DNA from: Cyanobium sp. CH-040
GTDB lineage: Bacteria > Cyanobacteriota > Cyanobacteriia > PCC-6307 > Cyanobiaceae
Assembly (NCBI RefSeq): GCF_024346135.1
Contig: NZ_JAGQCJ010000003.1
Location: forward strand, 1-64,000
Reading direction: 5' to 3'
Length of the DNA stretch: 64,000 bases
The first letter of the stretch is position 1; the number at the start of each line of letters is the position of its first letter. Below the pieces are notes generated by a model. It had not been told where the DNA came from and made no database searches. It worked only from the letters and a program-made list of their open reading frames with translations. The translations under genes and the position numbers were made by a program. Positions 1 through 8,309 of the stretch are shown one piece after another.

Positions 1-111
1 GTCCTGGTCCTGGTCCTGGTCCTGGTCCTGGTCCTGGTCCTGGTCCTGGTCCTGGTCCTGGTCCTGGTCCTGGTCCTGGTCCTGGTCCTGGTCCTGGTCC
101 TGGTCCTGGTC
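1..111. repeat. (GTCCTG)n hexanucleotide microsatellite
   Basis: About eighteen uninterrupted copies of the hexamer GTCCTG run from the first base. In the frame of the downstream CDS they encode alternating Pro-Gly, so length changes by whole hexamers keep the frame. The tract probably extends beyond the window. It then grades into an imperfect Pro-Asp/Pro-Asn stretch (about 111-170). Confidence 0.95.
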
Positions 112-602
112 CCGCTCCCCAGCCAGATCCAGACCCCGATCCATCACCGAATCCCGATCCCAGGCCGGAGCTGAAATTTCCCGAAGAGTTCAATCAGTTG
201 AACCAGCCGATCATTCCTCCCTGGGAAACCACCACGGCGTTGTCTGCTTCGGAATCCCGGAGCCGCGATGAGGAGGACGAAGACAGGAAAAGAATTCAGC
301 TGATCGAGAAGCTTGACCTGTCCGATCTTGCCTTCCGTCTCCCCCAGTTGCCCGCGGATACCCCCCAGCGAGACCAGCTCCCGTTGGTGATCGTGGTCGA
401 GGATCTGCTCGGAGACCCTGCCCTTGCTCAGCTGAGAGCCGCAGAACAGGCCCGGAGCCTGGCGCTGCAGAACGGCCTTCCTGAGGTTGAGAGGCCCGAA
501 GAGGCGCCGGATGAGCTTTCGATTGAGGACCTGCGGGTTCGCCTCCAAATGGCACAGGACGCAGTCCGCTCCACGCCTTCGGCGGGAGGGCGACAGCCAT
601 GA
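3..602 (+). CDS. C-terminal part of a Pro-Gly repeat protein upstream of a CHAT gene (5' partial)
   Basis: The frame is open from the window edge through the GTCCTG tract, giving a (PG)n segment, then a P-D/P-N/P-S linker, then about 140 residues of acidic, Leu/Pro-rich sequence ending at TGA 600-602. The start lies outside the window. No catalytic motif is visible. The stop overlaps the ATG of the CHAT gene (ATGA, 599-602), so the two are translationally coupled. In cyanobacteria, CHAT and DUF928 genes often sit beside large filamentous-haemagglutinin-type secreted proteins, and this could be the tail of one. That is inference from neighbours; the visible part has no haemagglutinin repeats. 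The PG tract is probably an extended, flexible linker. Confidence 0.6.
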   Translation, partial: PGPGPGPGPGPGPGPGPGPGPGPGPGPGPGPGPGPGPAPQPDPDPDPSPNPDPRPELKFPEEFNQLNQPIIPPWETTTALSASESRSRDEEDEDRKRIQLIEKLDLSDLAFRLPQLPADTPQRDQLPLVIVVEDLLGDPALAQLRAAEQARSLALQNGLPEVERPEEAPDELSIEDLRVRLQMAQDAVRSTPSAGGRQP

Positions 603-1876
603 CCGCCTTTCCCCCTTTCCCGATGCTCCTGCGAAGAGCGAACCCGCGCCGACAGACCCGATCACTGGCCCGCATGGTGGTCGTCGTGGCTTCTGCTGCC
701 CTCACACTTTCACCTGCTGGCCTCAGGGCCCAAGCCTTGGGTGGAGCATTCGACCGCAGTGCCTACCGGCCAGCCGTCCTCAGCATCGCCTTCAATGAGG
801 ACACCAGCTCCGGCTCTGAAGCGGCCCCCAGAGTGTTTCTGGATCTCACCTTGGTGAGCACGGAGCCCCAGGCCGTCACCCGGCGGGTGCAGATCTCCCG
901 GGATCAGTTTGCTGCGACCTTGCGAGATCTGTATCAGCAACTGGCTGCACAGGCGCCGCTTTCGCCGCAGGATCCTGCCGCTCCGGTGCGTCGCCTGCAC
1001 GACGCCATGATCGCCCCGATTGAGCCGGTGCTGCGTGAGCAGGGCATCACCACCCTGCTGATCGCTGCAGATCGGGGCCTGCAGGCGCTGCCCTTCGCTG
1101 CATTGCATGACGGCAACACCTACTTTGGCCAGCGCTATGCCTTCTCAATCTCACCAGCCCTCCGCTACACCGCTCTGACCCCACCCCAGCCCAGCAGCGG
1201 CAGGCTGCTGGCAGCAGGAGCTGAGGTCTTCCCCGGCCTCACACCCCTCCCGCTCGTGCCCCAGGAAATCGATGGCCTTGCCAGAGAGCGTCCCGCCGAT
1301 GTGTTCCTGAATCGGGCCTTCACCCCCGGCGTGTTGCTGGAAAAGGCGTCAGACCCGCGCTATGACCGGGTGCATGTGGCCACCCATGCCGAGTTCCTGC
1401 CTGGAGGTCCCCAGGAAGCCCGTGTGTACACCGGCACAGGATCCATCCCCCTGTCCGACTTTGTCCAGATGCGCGCTCGCCGTGAAGGCCAGCCCCTCGA
1501 TCTGTTCATCCTCAGTGCCTGTCGTACTGCCGTGGGAGATAAGGACAGCGAGCTTGGTTTTGCCGGGCTGGCTCTCCAGGCTGGCTCCCGCAGCGCTGTG
1601 GGCAGCCTTTGGTATGTCGATGACGTGGCGACCTCGGCTTTTTTCGTGCAGTTTTACCGCTACATGGATCAGGGCTACCCCAAGGCCGAGGCCATCCAGG
1701 CCACGCGTCGTGACCTCATCCAGGGCAGCATCCGCCTGGAAGGGAACAGGGTGATGGGGAGTGGCCAAGTTCCCCTGCTGACGAATCTCACACTGGCTCA
1801 GCAGCAACGGATCCGTACAGGCCTCAGTCATCCATTCTTCTGGGCTGGTATCACGCTGCTTGGCAGTCCCTGGTGA
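599..1876 (+). CDS. CHAT domain protein with signal peptide
   Basis: A 425-residue protein. Residues 1-46 contain an Arg-rich start followed by a hydrophobic run and an AQA-like cleavage site, suggesting export. The C-terminal two thirds is a CHAT domain, the caspase/separase-like peptidase fold. The expected catalytic His is in VATHAEF (H263) and the Cys in LSACRTAVGD (C308), followed by the typical GSLW and HPFFWAG blocks near the end. Substrate and partners are unknown. The gene overlaps the upstream Pro-Gly protein by four bases and is followed closely by a DUF928 gene, an arrangement common in cyanobacteria. Most CHAT proteins of this type carry TPRs in front; none is seen here, so the N-terminal 120 residues are unassigned. 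Confidence 0.85.
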   Translation: MTAFPPFPMLLRRANPRRQTRSLARMVVVVASAALTLSPAGLRAQALGGAFDRSAYRPAVLSIAFNEDTSSGSEAAPRVFLDLTLVSTEPQAVTRRVQISRDQFAATLRDLYQQLAAQAPLSPQDPAAPVRRLHDAMIAPIEPVLREQGITTLLIAADRGLQALPFAALHDGNTYFGQRYAFSISPALRYTALTPPQPSSGRLLAAGAEVFPGLTPLPLVPQEIDGLARERPADVFLNRAFTPGVLLEKASDPRYDRVHVATHAEFLPGGPQEARVYTGTGSIPLSDFVQMRARREGQPLDLFILSACRTAVGDKDSELGFAGLALQAGSRSAVGSLWYVDDVATSAFFVQFYRYMDQGYPKAEAIQATRRDLIQGSIRLEGNRVMGSGQVPLLTNLTLAQQQRIRTGLSHPFFWAGITLLGSPW

Positions 1877-1945
1877 CGATTGCGTCTGGCCACTTCGTCT
1901 GCCACAGCAGTTACTTCTACTCTTCATGTACAGACCTGCCTCTCC

Positions 1946-2623
1946 ATGCCGACTACTGTCTCGTCGTTGAGCTCCCGCCTCATGAAGCCCCTGCTTGCGG
2001 GGCTGTTGCCGCTGCTGGTTGGCGTGCCTGCCTTCGTCGTTGCGGATGCCCCGAGCGCACGCGCCCAGGTCGACCTCCGCTCCACATTCCCAGGTCGGCG
2101 CGTGGGGGGGGGCACCAGAGGCGAGTGCAGTGCGCGTCTGATCGTGCATCTGGTGCCCGAGTCCAGTGTCTTTGCTCCTGGTGAGTCCCTCTTGCTCGGA
2201 TTGCTGGAGGGCCCAACCGCGAACCCCCGACCCCTCCAGCTGAGCTTCCGCCCTCAAGGGACTGAGGCAGGGTCGAGCCAACGCCTCCTGCCTGCTCACC
2301 CAGTCTCGGTTGTGCTGCTGCGTGCTCCTGCCATGGATGCTCCAACCGTCTGGGAATCCAGCTACCGCTGTGGAAGCGACGCTGCCCCTTCCCCGAGTTC
2401 CGATCCGCTTCAGTTCATCGAGCCTGTGTCGCCTCCGGCCCTCAGCCTCCTCGTTGTAGGCACTGACGATCCCTCATATTCGTCAATCCGAGCAGGCCTC
2501 CAGCAGCTCCAGAGCCGTTGTGGAGGGAGCGTTGGCAAATCAGATCTCGCCGCCACGTTCGGCTTGGCCGACCTGCTGACCCCTGACTGGCCCGATCAGC
2601 TGCCGGTGCGCTGCCCTTCCTGA
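1946..2623 (+). CDS. DUF928 family secreted protein
   Basis: A cyanobacterial DUF928 protein of about 225 residues. The hallmark is the GRRVGGGTRGEC segment just after the signal peptide. The frame is open from a TTG at 1880, but an exported N-terminus starts cleanly at ATG 1946 or ATG 1982; the latter gives MKPLLAGLLPLLVG followed by an A-x-A site. I chose 1946 as a compromise. Function is unknown. The family is usually found next to CHAT proteins and CHASE2 cyclases, as here. The 3' end overlaps the convergent cyclase gene by 28 bases. Confidence 0.75.
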   Translation: MPTTVSSLSSRLMKPLLAGLLPLLVGVPAFVVADAPSARAQVDLRSTFPGRRVGGGTRGECSARLIVHLVPESSVFAPGESLLLGLLEGPTANPRPLQLSFRPQGTEAGSSQRLLPAHPVSVVLLRAPAMDAPTVWESSYRCGSDAAPSPSSDPLQFIEPVSPPALSLLVVGTDDPSYSSIRAGLQQLQSRCGGSVGKSDLAATFGLADLLTPDWPDQLPVRCPS

Positions 2624-4521
2624 AGTTCTGACACCTCAAGAGGCTCTGCCCGTCCTTTGAGGTGAAGGGGCCCCCATGGCAACCATGCCAGTTCCTCGTC
2701 CAGCTCGGAGTTGAGCAGGGCCCTGGTGGCTGATGACACCAGGATCCGCACGACACCGGTGTGACGCTCCTTGTCGAAGCTCTCCAAACGAGAGGCGCAG
2801 TTCACGGTGTCGCCGATGACAGCGTACTCCAGCCGCTCACTGCTGCCCATGGATCCAGCCAAGACTTCGCCTGAATGGATACCTATCCGAAGCCTGATCT
2901 CTGGCAGCCCTTCTGCAGCCAACTCGCGGTTGAGCAGTTTGAGGCCGGCTCGTATCTCCAGCGCAGCTTCGATGGCTGACTGTGCATCGGCTGACGGATC
3001 AGAGCTCAGCGGCACACCAAAGACGGCGAGCATGCCATCGCCGGTGAACTTATTGATCATTCCGGAGCGCTTGGTCACCGCGGGTACACAACAGGCAAGA
3101 CCCCTGTTCAACCAGGCCATCAGAGCTGCCGGCGTCAGCGCTTCAGACACCGTGGTGAAATTGGCTGCGTCGGAGAAGAGAATTGTCACTGGCAACTGGC
3201 GTCCTTCAAAGCGGCCCTCTCGCAGCAGTTGATCCCGCTGTTCCCAGAGCTGACGGGCAACCGCTGGAGAGGTGGCCTGGCCCAGCAGACGTTGGATTTG
3301 CTGCTCATGCTGCTGACTCGCCGATCCCCGTCGCAACCATCCGGCACCTGCGAGCGCCACCATTGTCACCAGCGGCGTGGTGGTGCTCACCCAGACATGC
3401 TGCATCAGCAGGACGACAAGTCCACCGCTGAGGAAGAGTGTGGTGGCCGCTGTCACCAGAACACTTCTGCGCAGGCTGCGGAAGCCCTCTCCAAGTGCGA
3501 TCCCGAAACCTGCTCCCGCCAGAACCAGCAGGTGGTTCCCCCAGCCGGGCATCAACCATCCCGGAATGTCACGACCGTCCTGCTGTTCAAGCAGTGTTGC
3601 CAGCCGCAGGGCATGGATCTCTACGCCGGGCAAGGTCATCTTCTCCTCACCGGCCTGGAAGCGGCTCATGGGCACGAGGAAGAGGTCCTTCAAGGAAGGA
3701 GCAGTGCTGCCGATCAACACGATCTTCCCGCGAATGTCGGCTTCGGGAACCTCTCCATCCAGCAGCTGCGAAAGTGAATAAGAGCGAAAACTGCCTGGTT
3801 GGCGGAAGATGAGCATACGCTGTATGCCCAGGCCCGCATCTGTTTCATTGTGATATCCACCAGAGTCGGCGCTCAACCATGGACCGGACAGGGCGCCTCG
3901 ATTCAACAGTCGGCGGAGCTCGGTGTCACCTCGAGCCACCTCCACAAGTCGCAGCGGCAGAGCCACCGTGGCGTCGTCCTGGCCAGTTACATGAACAAGA
4001 TCACGACGCAGAACGCCATCGCGATCCAGTGACAGGTCATTGTAAGCCTGTCGATTGTAAGGAGTTCCCGGAATTGCCTCAATGGCGCTGGATACGTTGA
4101 AAATCGACACCAGGCGCGGATCGCTGCGAAAACGGTTACGCAAGCAGGCCTGATCAACGCCGACTCCCTGATCGCGATACAGGTCGAGGCCAACGGCCAG
4201 GGGGCCCGCACCTGTCAGACGGTCCAGACCACGACAGAGCAGGGCATCGTCGACAGGCCAGCCCAACCGACGAATATCTGATTCTTCGATCCTGATGATG
4301 GTGATAGGCTGAGCAAGCCCCGAGGTCGCAGGCCGAACAGTTGTGATCAGGTCATAGAGCAGTAGATTGAGAGTCTGTGAGATGCCCGAAAAGTGCAAGC
4401 CGGCCACAACGGCCACGGCACCCAAATAGGGTGAGAGACCTTTCAGAATCAACACCAGCCGATCTCTTCGCTGTCGCCAGATTGCCGGTGCCCGTGATTT
4501 TACCGCAGACATGTCTGGCAT
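2596..4521 (-). CDS. CHASE2-class III adenylate cyclase
   Basis: A 641-residue membrane cyclase making cyclic nucleotide, most likely cAMP. One TM helix lies at about 33-50, a CHASE2 sensor (about 50-320) faces the periplasm, three TM helices lie at about 328-398, and the cyclase domain follows (about 440-630). Catalytic residues are intact: metal Asp pair D451 (FSDAANF) and D495 (FTGDG), Lys491 (INKF) and Asp571 (VIGDT) for adenine recognition, and N574/R578 (NCASR) for the transition state. The K/D pair favours ATP over GTP. The next upstream gene on the same strand encodes a protein with a cNMP-binding domain, an obvious candidate effector. The 3' end overlaps DUF928 convergently. Confidence 0.92.
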   Translation of the reverse strand: MPDMSAVKSRAPAIWRQRRDRLVLILKGLSPYLGAVAVVAGLHFSGISQTLNLLLYDLITTVRPATSGLAQPITIIRIEESDIRRLGWPVDDALLCRGLDRLTGAGPLAVGLDLYRDQGVGVDQACLRNRFRSDPRLVSIFNVSSAIEAIPGTPYNRQAYNDLSLDRDGVLRRDLVHVTGQDDATVALPLRLVEVARGDTELRRLLNRGALSGPWLSADSGGYHNETDAGLGIQRMLIFRQPGSFRSYSLSQLLDGEVPEADIRGKIVLIGSTAPSLKDLFLVPMSRFQAGEEKMTLPGVEIHALRLATLLEQQDGRDIPGWLMPGWGNHLLVLAGAGFGIALGEGFRSLRRSVLVTAATTLFLSGGLVVLLMQHVWVSTTTPLVTMVALAGAGWLRRGSASQQHEQQIQRLLGQATSPAVARQLWEQRDQLLREGRFEGRQLPVTILFSDAANFTTVSEALTPAALMAWLNRGLACCVPAVTKRSGMINKFTGDGMLAVFGVPLSSDPSADAQSAIEAALEIRAGLKLLNRELAAEGLPEIRLRIGIHSGEVLAGSMGSSERLEYAVIGDTVNCASRLESFDKERHTGVVRILVSSATRALLNSELDEELAWLPWGPLHLKGRAEPLEVSELQEGQRTGS

Positions 4522-4884
4522 TTTTCGTTTAATGGCGAGTTTGGAAGAACCGTGGGGGCTGGCTACAGGTCGAGCTTGGCCGTGGGTCCCTGCTCAATTG
4601 ACAGGTAGAAGGGATGTTGCGATCGGATAGAGACTCAAGAGTGAATCAAGATAGTCGTCTCTACGGCAGAGCACCCATCTCGGCTGAACATTGCTGCCCC
4701 ATGGGATAAGCTGGCTGTGCGATTGATGTAGATAGCTCAATAAAAACAGGGTGCGGATGATCAAGTTCCGGAAAGGGTAAGTGACTTGCCAAGGAGATCG
4801 TGCAGCGAAATCGGTGACCCAGGTCGAGGGTTGGAGCTCCGCTGAAGACGTCAGACCGCTGCAGACTATCCTCAATAGCAAGCC
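4522..4884. other. Intergenic stretch between cyclase and cNMP-binding/TrxR gene
   Basis: A 363-base gap upstream of the cyclase. A 95-codon minus-strand frame (4594-4881) is open, but it has no family resemblance and no convincing ribosome site, so I do not call it. It probably holds the cyclase promoter; I could not fix boxes with confidence. Confidence 0.5.
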
Positions 4885-6687
4885 CTAAGAGACATGGACC
4901 AGTTCAGCCAACACGGCATGAACATGGCTTACAGATAATGCTCCTTGGCCAACAGCCGTGGCTACTCGTTTCGTAGAACCTGATTGAACATCACCGATCG
5001 CAAACACTCCAGGAACACTGGATTCGAGGAGCATGGGGGCACGGTCGTTGCCTGTCCTGGCGCCGGTTCGCCAGGATCCCGAAGCCTCGGCATCTGCTCC
5101 TGTAAGAATAAAACCCTTCTCATCAGTAGCCAGTACGCCAGAAAGCCAGTCGGTGTTGGGCTTTGCTCCGATCATCAGGAATACATGCCGAACTGGCAGT
5201 GTTTCACTTGCACCTGTCTGAATGTTCTCCCACGTCACTTGCTCAAGATGGCGGCCACCAGACAAAGCAGTAATCTCTGTATAGGGATGTACTGTGATCC
5301 TGTCCGATGAATTAATGCGATCAATGAGGTAGTTCGACATTGTCTCCACCAAGCTCGGACGCCGGATGAGCAAGTGGACATGCTTTGCTTTGGATGAGAG
5401 GAAAACAGCAGCCTGGCCAGCAGAATTACCTCCCCCGACGACAATCACTTCTTGATTAGTGCAGATATCACCTTCTAACGCAGTGGCAGCGTAATATACT
5501 CCACTGTTGTCGAACTCTCGACTGTTGTCAACAGAGAGAGTACGGTATGTCGCTCCTGTTGCGACAACCACTGTACGCGCTTTCAAGGATTGGTAGGAGC
5601 CTTCGCCACGCTTCAAAGTGACTGTATGAAGCTCAGGCCCAGGTGTCAGAGATTCTGCCTCAATTGGCAGCGCAATTGTGGCACCAAATTTCATCGCCTG
5701 AACTTGGGCGCGCCCAGCTAGCGCCTGACCGGAAATGCCCGTCGGAAAGCCCAAATAGTTTTCGATTTTGGAGCTGGTGCTGGCTTGACCACCGGGAGCT
5801 TCCCCTTCAATGAGGATGGTTCTGAGTCCCTCGGATGCGGCATAGACAGCTGCAGAGAGCCCGGCAGGCCCTCCTCCGACGATGGCTACATCATAAGGAG
5901 TGGAACAGTCAAAGTCCTCTACAAGGCCGAGAGCCTTTGCCAGAACATGATTGGCAGGGGAATACAGAACTTCTTCATTCAGGTTAATAATTACTGCTGG
6001 CAACTTCTCGATAACCAGCTGATGTCGCTCAATAACTTCAGCAAAGCCCTGGCAACTCGGGTCCAGCAACCTCACTGGATAGCCATTGCGCCTCAGGAAC
6101 CTCTCAATCCGAATCGCATCCGCGCTGCGCTCCTTGTCTACAAGTGCGACGCCACCTTGTTCATGAGAAATAAATGCAGTTCTTCTAAGGATGAATGCGC
6201 GGATAATTACCTCTCCGATATCCGGCTCGGCGGTGATCAGCCTCCGAAAGTCTGCTGGAGCAATGCGAATTAACGTAGCACCTTCACTGCTCACACGCCC
6301 AGAGACAAGAATCTGGCGCTTGTTGAAGAGGTCAAGCTCGCCTGTGAAATTTGACTCGCGATGAACGGTGATCACACGTTCACCTTGGGATGACGTCTCG
6401 AAAATCTCGATAGCCCCTGCTTCAACAATATAGAAGTCTACACACGAATCCCCTCGTTCAAAAAGTAGTGTTCCGCCATGGAAGTCAGCTGTAATCCCAA
6501 ACTCACGACATCGTTGGATTTGATTCTCTGTCAGTCGAGGAAAGATCTGGTGCTCTCTGCGATAGGGATCGTTGGGATCCAGCACACTAGTTGGAATGGT
6601 GTCACCCACTACAGGCTCAAAGGGCTGGTTCACAGATCGGTTAGAGCTCGGACCAGTGTACGACGCCTTCCTATCCAGGTCTTGCAA
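4885..6687 (-). CDS. Cyclic-nucleotide-binding domain fused to thioredoxin-reductase-like flavoprotein
   Basis: A 600-residue fusion. Residues 45-165 form a cNMP-binding (Crp-type) domain with the phosphate cassette around FTGELDLF. Residues 180-260 form a thioredoxin-like segment without CxxC. Residues 265-600 form an FAD/NAD(P)H oxidoreductase of thioredoxin-reductase type: FAD motif GGGPAGLSAA, Pro-Gly-Gly-Gln segment, NADPH motif VVGGGNSAGQ, and C-terminal FAD motif FAIGDV. The redox CxxC of true thioredoxin reductase is replaced by YAATALEG, so it cannot pass electrons by the usual dithiol relay. The natural acceptor is unknown. Lying directly upstream of an adenylate cyclase on the same strand, it may be a cAMP-gated oxidoreductase; that link is inference. 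Confidence 0.88.
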   Translation of the reverse strand: MQDLDRKASYTGPSSNRSVNQPFEPVVGDTIPTSVLDPNDPYRREHQIFPRLTENQIQRCREFGITADFHGGTLLFERGDSCVDFYIVEAGAIEIFETSSQGERVITVHRESNFTGELDLFNKRQILVSGRVSSEGATLIRIAPADFRRLITAEPDIGEVIIRAFILRRTAFISHEQGGVALVDKERSADAIRIERFLRRNGYPVRLLDPSCQGFAEVIERHQLVIEKLPAVIINLNEEVLYSPANHVLAKALGLVEDFDCSTPYDVAIVGGGPAGLSAAVYAASEGLRTILIEGEAPGGQASTSSKIENYLGFPTGISGQALAGRAQVQAMKFGATIALPIEAESLTPGPELHTVTLKRGEGSYQSLKARTVVVATGATYRTLSVDNSREFDNSGVYYAATALEGDICTNQEVIVVGGGNSAGQAAVFLSSKAKHVHLLIRRPSLVETMSNYLIDRINSSDRITVHPYTEITALSGGRHLEQVTWENIQTGASETLPVRHVFLMIGAKPNTDWLSGVLATDEKGFILTGADAEASGSWRTGARTGNDRAPMLLESSVPGVFAIGDVQSGSTKRVATAVGQGALSVSHVHAVLAELVHVS

Positions 6688-7050
6688 GAACTACGAGTGC
6701 TTTGACCACCTGGGGCAAGCTTCGTTGGCCTGGAGCAGGACCTTACATAGCTGCTTGGATCTCCAGTCATCCTCAAGAGTGACGACAACTTGAGAATGAT
6801 GCATTCCACTCTGACTAATGTTCGCAACTCTAGACTACTACTATTGGCTGCGCAACCGTGGTCAGAATGCCTGTGCACGGTCCATGTGCGAATCAACTGG
6901 TGCTCCCGGCTGCTGCAGGCTGATCGCCGCTAGATTTGGAACTCCCGCTCAGAGCAATCCTCCCGCTGAGAGCTCAATAACCCAAGTTGCAGCGAACCTT
7001 CCAAGTGACTAGTCTAGGCCTGTTGGCTGCAGGTCTGAACATTCAAACCA
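6688..7050. other. Divergent intergenic region
   Basis: 363 bases between the minus-strand flavoprotein fusion and the plus-strand aldo/keto reductase. It must contain promoters in both directions. Short frames on both strands look like noise. I see no strong palindrome or RNA gene. Confidence 0.4.
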
Positions 7051-8220
7051 ATGAAATACCATCTTCTCGGTCGTTCCGGTTTAAGGGTCTCTGAACTGGG
7101 TCTTGGCTGCGGCACAATCGGTACCAATTGGGGCCCATTAGGTTCGGATCGAACCGAATCATTCAAGATTCTGGAGGGATTTGCTGCGGCAGGTGGCAAC
7201 TTTCTGGATACATCAAATCGCTACCAAGAGTCCCAGTCAGAACAATGGCTGGGCGAGTTTGTCCGGTCGGATCGTGATCGCTTTGTCATTGGGACAAAGT
7301 TTAGTCTTGGTGATGGTGCCTCAGACTTTAATGGGCTGGGTAAAGCCACGAATCAAGCTGACCCCAACAATCGCGGAAACCACCGCAAGAATTTGAGGCG
7401 TTCAGTGGAGGGTAGCCTGCGGAGACTGCAAACAGACTATATCGACTTGCTCTGGCTTCATATTTGGGATTATACAACTCCAGTTGATGAGCTCGTTCAG
7501 AGCATTAATGATCTAATCCAGTCAGGGAAGATCTTATATGCAGGCCTCTCTAGCGTTCCGGCTTGGGAAGTTGCACGTCTGAATGCCTATGCGGACTTTC
7601 ATGCCCTTTCCCCGTTCATTGCATTGCAGAATGAATGGAGTCTGGTTGAGCGATCTCAGGAGCCTGAATATGTCCCGATGTGCAAGGCTTTGGATCTTGG
7701 AATCGTCAGTTGGTCTCCCTTGGGCGGCGGAATTGTCTCTGGGAAATACAATCGTAAGCCGTTACCGCAAGGGATGCCGCACCGCCTTGTTCCTCATGTC
7801 GAAGATCAAAGCCAGTTCTGGTACCCCTGTACACAGCGAAATCTCTCGATCATTGAGCAGCTTTTACCTCGCTTTGACCAAATTGGCGAACCGCCAACGG
7901 CTATCGCATTACGCTGGCTGATGCAGCAGGAGGAATTGGTTACGATTCCCATTTTTTCTGTGAGGACTTACGATCAATTGCAGGAAGCACTTAGGGCTTC
8001 AGAATTTGAACTTAGCAAGCAGGACATGGATTTTATTGAACTAAAGACTAGGCCTGCCATTGCCCCCCCGCTGCCTGAGTATGGGCCTTATCCATATCCC
8101 ATGCTTGAGTACGGTAGCCCGGCCCTTCCGAGCTTCTACTCACGTGCATTGCTCTATGGCGAGACCGAATCAATGATTGTCAATCATCGTAACTCTAAGG
8201 CCTATAAGTATCATCCTTGA
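7051..8220 (+). CDS. Aldo/keto reductase
   Basis: A 389-residue NADPH-dependent carbonyl reductase of the TIM-barrel AKR superfamily. The tetrad is visible: D53 and Y58 (DTSNRY), K83 (GTKFS) and H137 (WLHIWD). The N-terminal LGRSGLRVSELGLGCGTIG is typical. It is longer than most AKRs (about 320) through an insertion after K83 (about residues 86-112) and a C-terminal Pro/Tyr-rich tail (about 340-389) that may cap the active site. Substrate unknown. It starts the A+T-richer accessory island and faces the GMC oxidoreductase convergently, so the two may process the same alcohol/carbonyl intermediates; this is inference. Confidence 0.9.
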   Translation: MKYHLLGRSGLRVSELGLGCGTIGTNWGPLGSDRTESFKILEGFAAAGGNFLDTSNRYQESQSEQWLGEFVRSDRDRFVIGTKFSLGDGASDFNGLGKATNQADPNNRGNHRKNLRRSVEGSLRRLQTDYIDLLWLHIWDYTTPVDELVQSINDLIQSGKILYAGLSSVPAWEVARLNAYADFHALSPFIALQNEWSLVERSQEPEYVPMCKALDLGIVSWSPLGGGIVSGKYNRKPLPQGMPHRLVPHVEDQSQFWYPCTQRNLSIIEQLLPRFDQIGEPPTAIALRWLMQQEELVTIPIFSVRTYDQLQEALRASEFELSKQDMDFIELKTRPAIAPPLPEYGPYPYPMLEYGSPALPSFYSRALLYGETESMIVNHRNSKAYKYHP

Positions 8221-8309
8221 CCAGAGCAGATCTGGGGGCGGCCTTGGTATTTGAGCGCTTAGCGACTCAGATCCAGGACGGTTGTTAGAACCTTCTAGGT
8301 TCTTCACCA

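Noticed and set aside
1-111. CRISPR-like tandem array at the window start
   Set aside because: Copies are contiguous six-mers with no spacers; it is a coding microsatellite.
4594-4881. 95-codon minus-strand frame between two signalling genes
   Set aside because: No domain or signal visible; likely noncoding.
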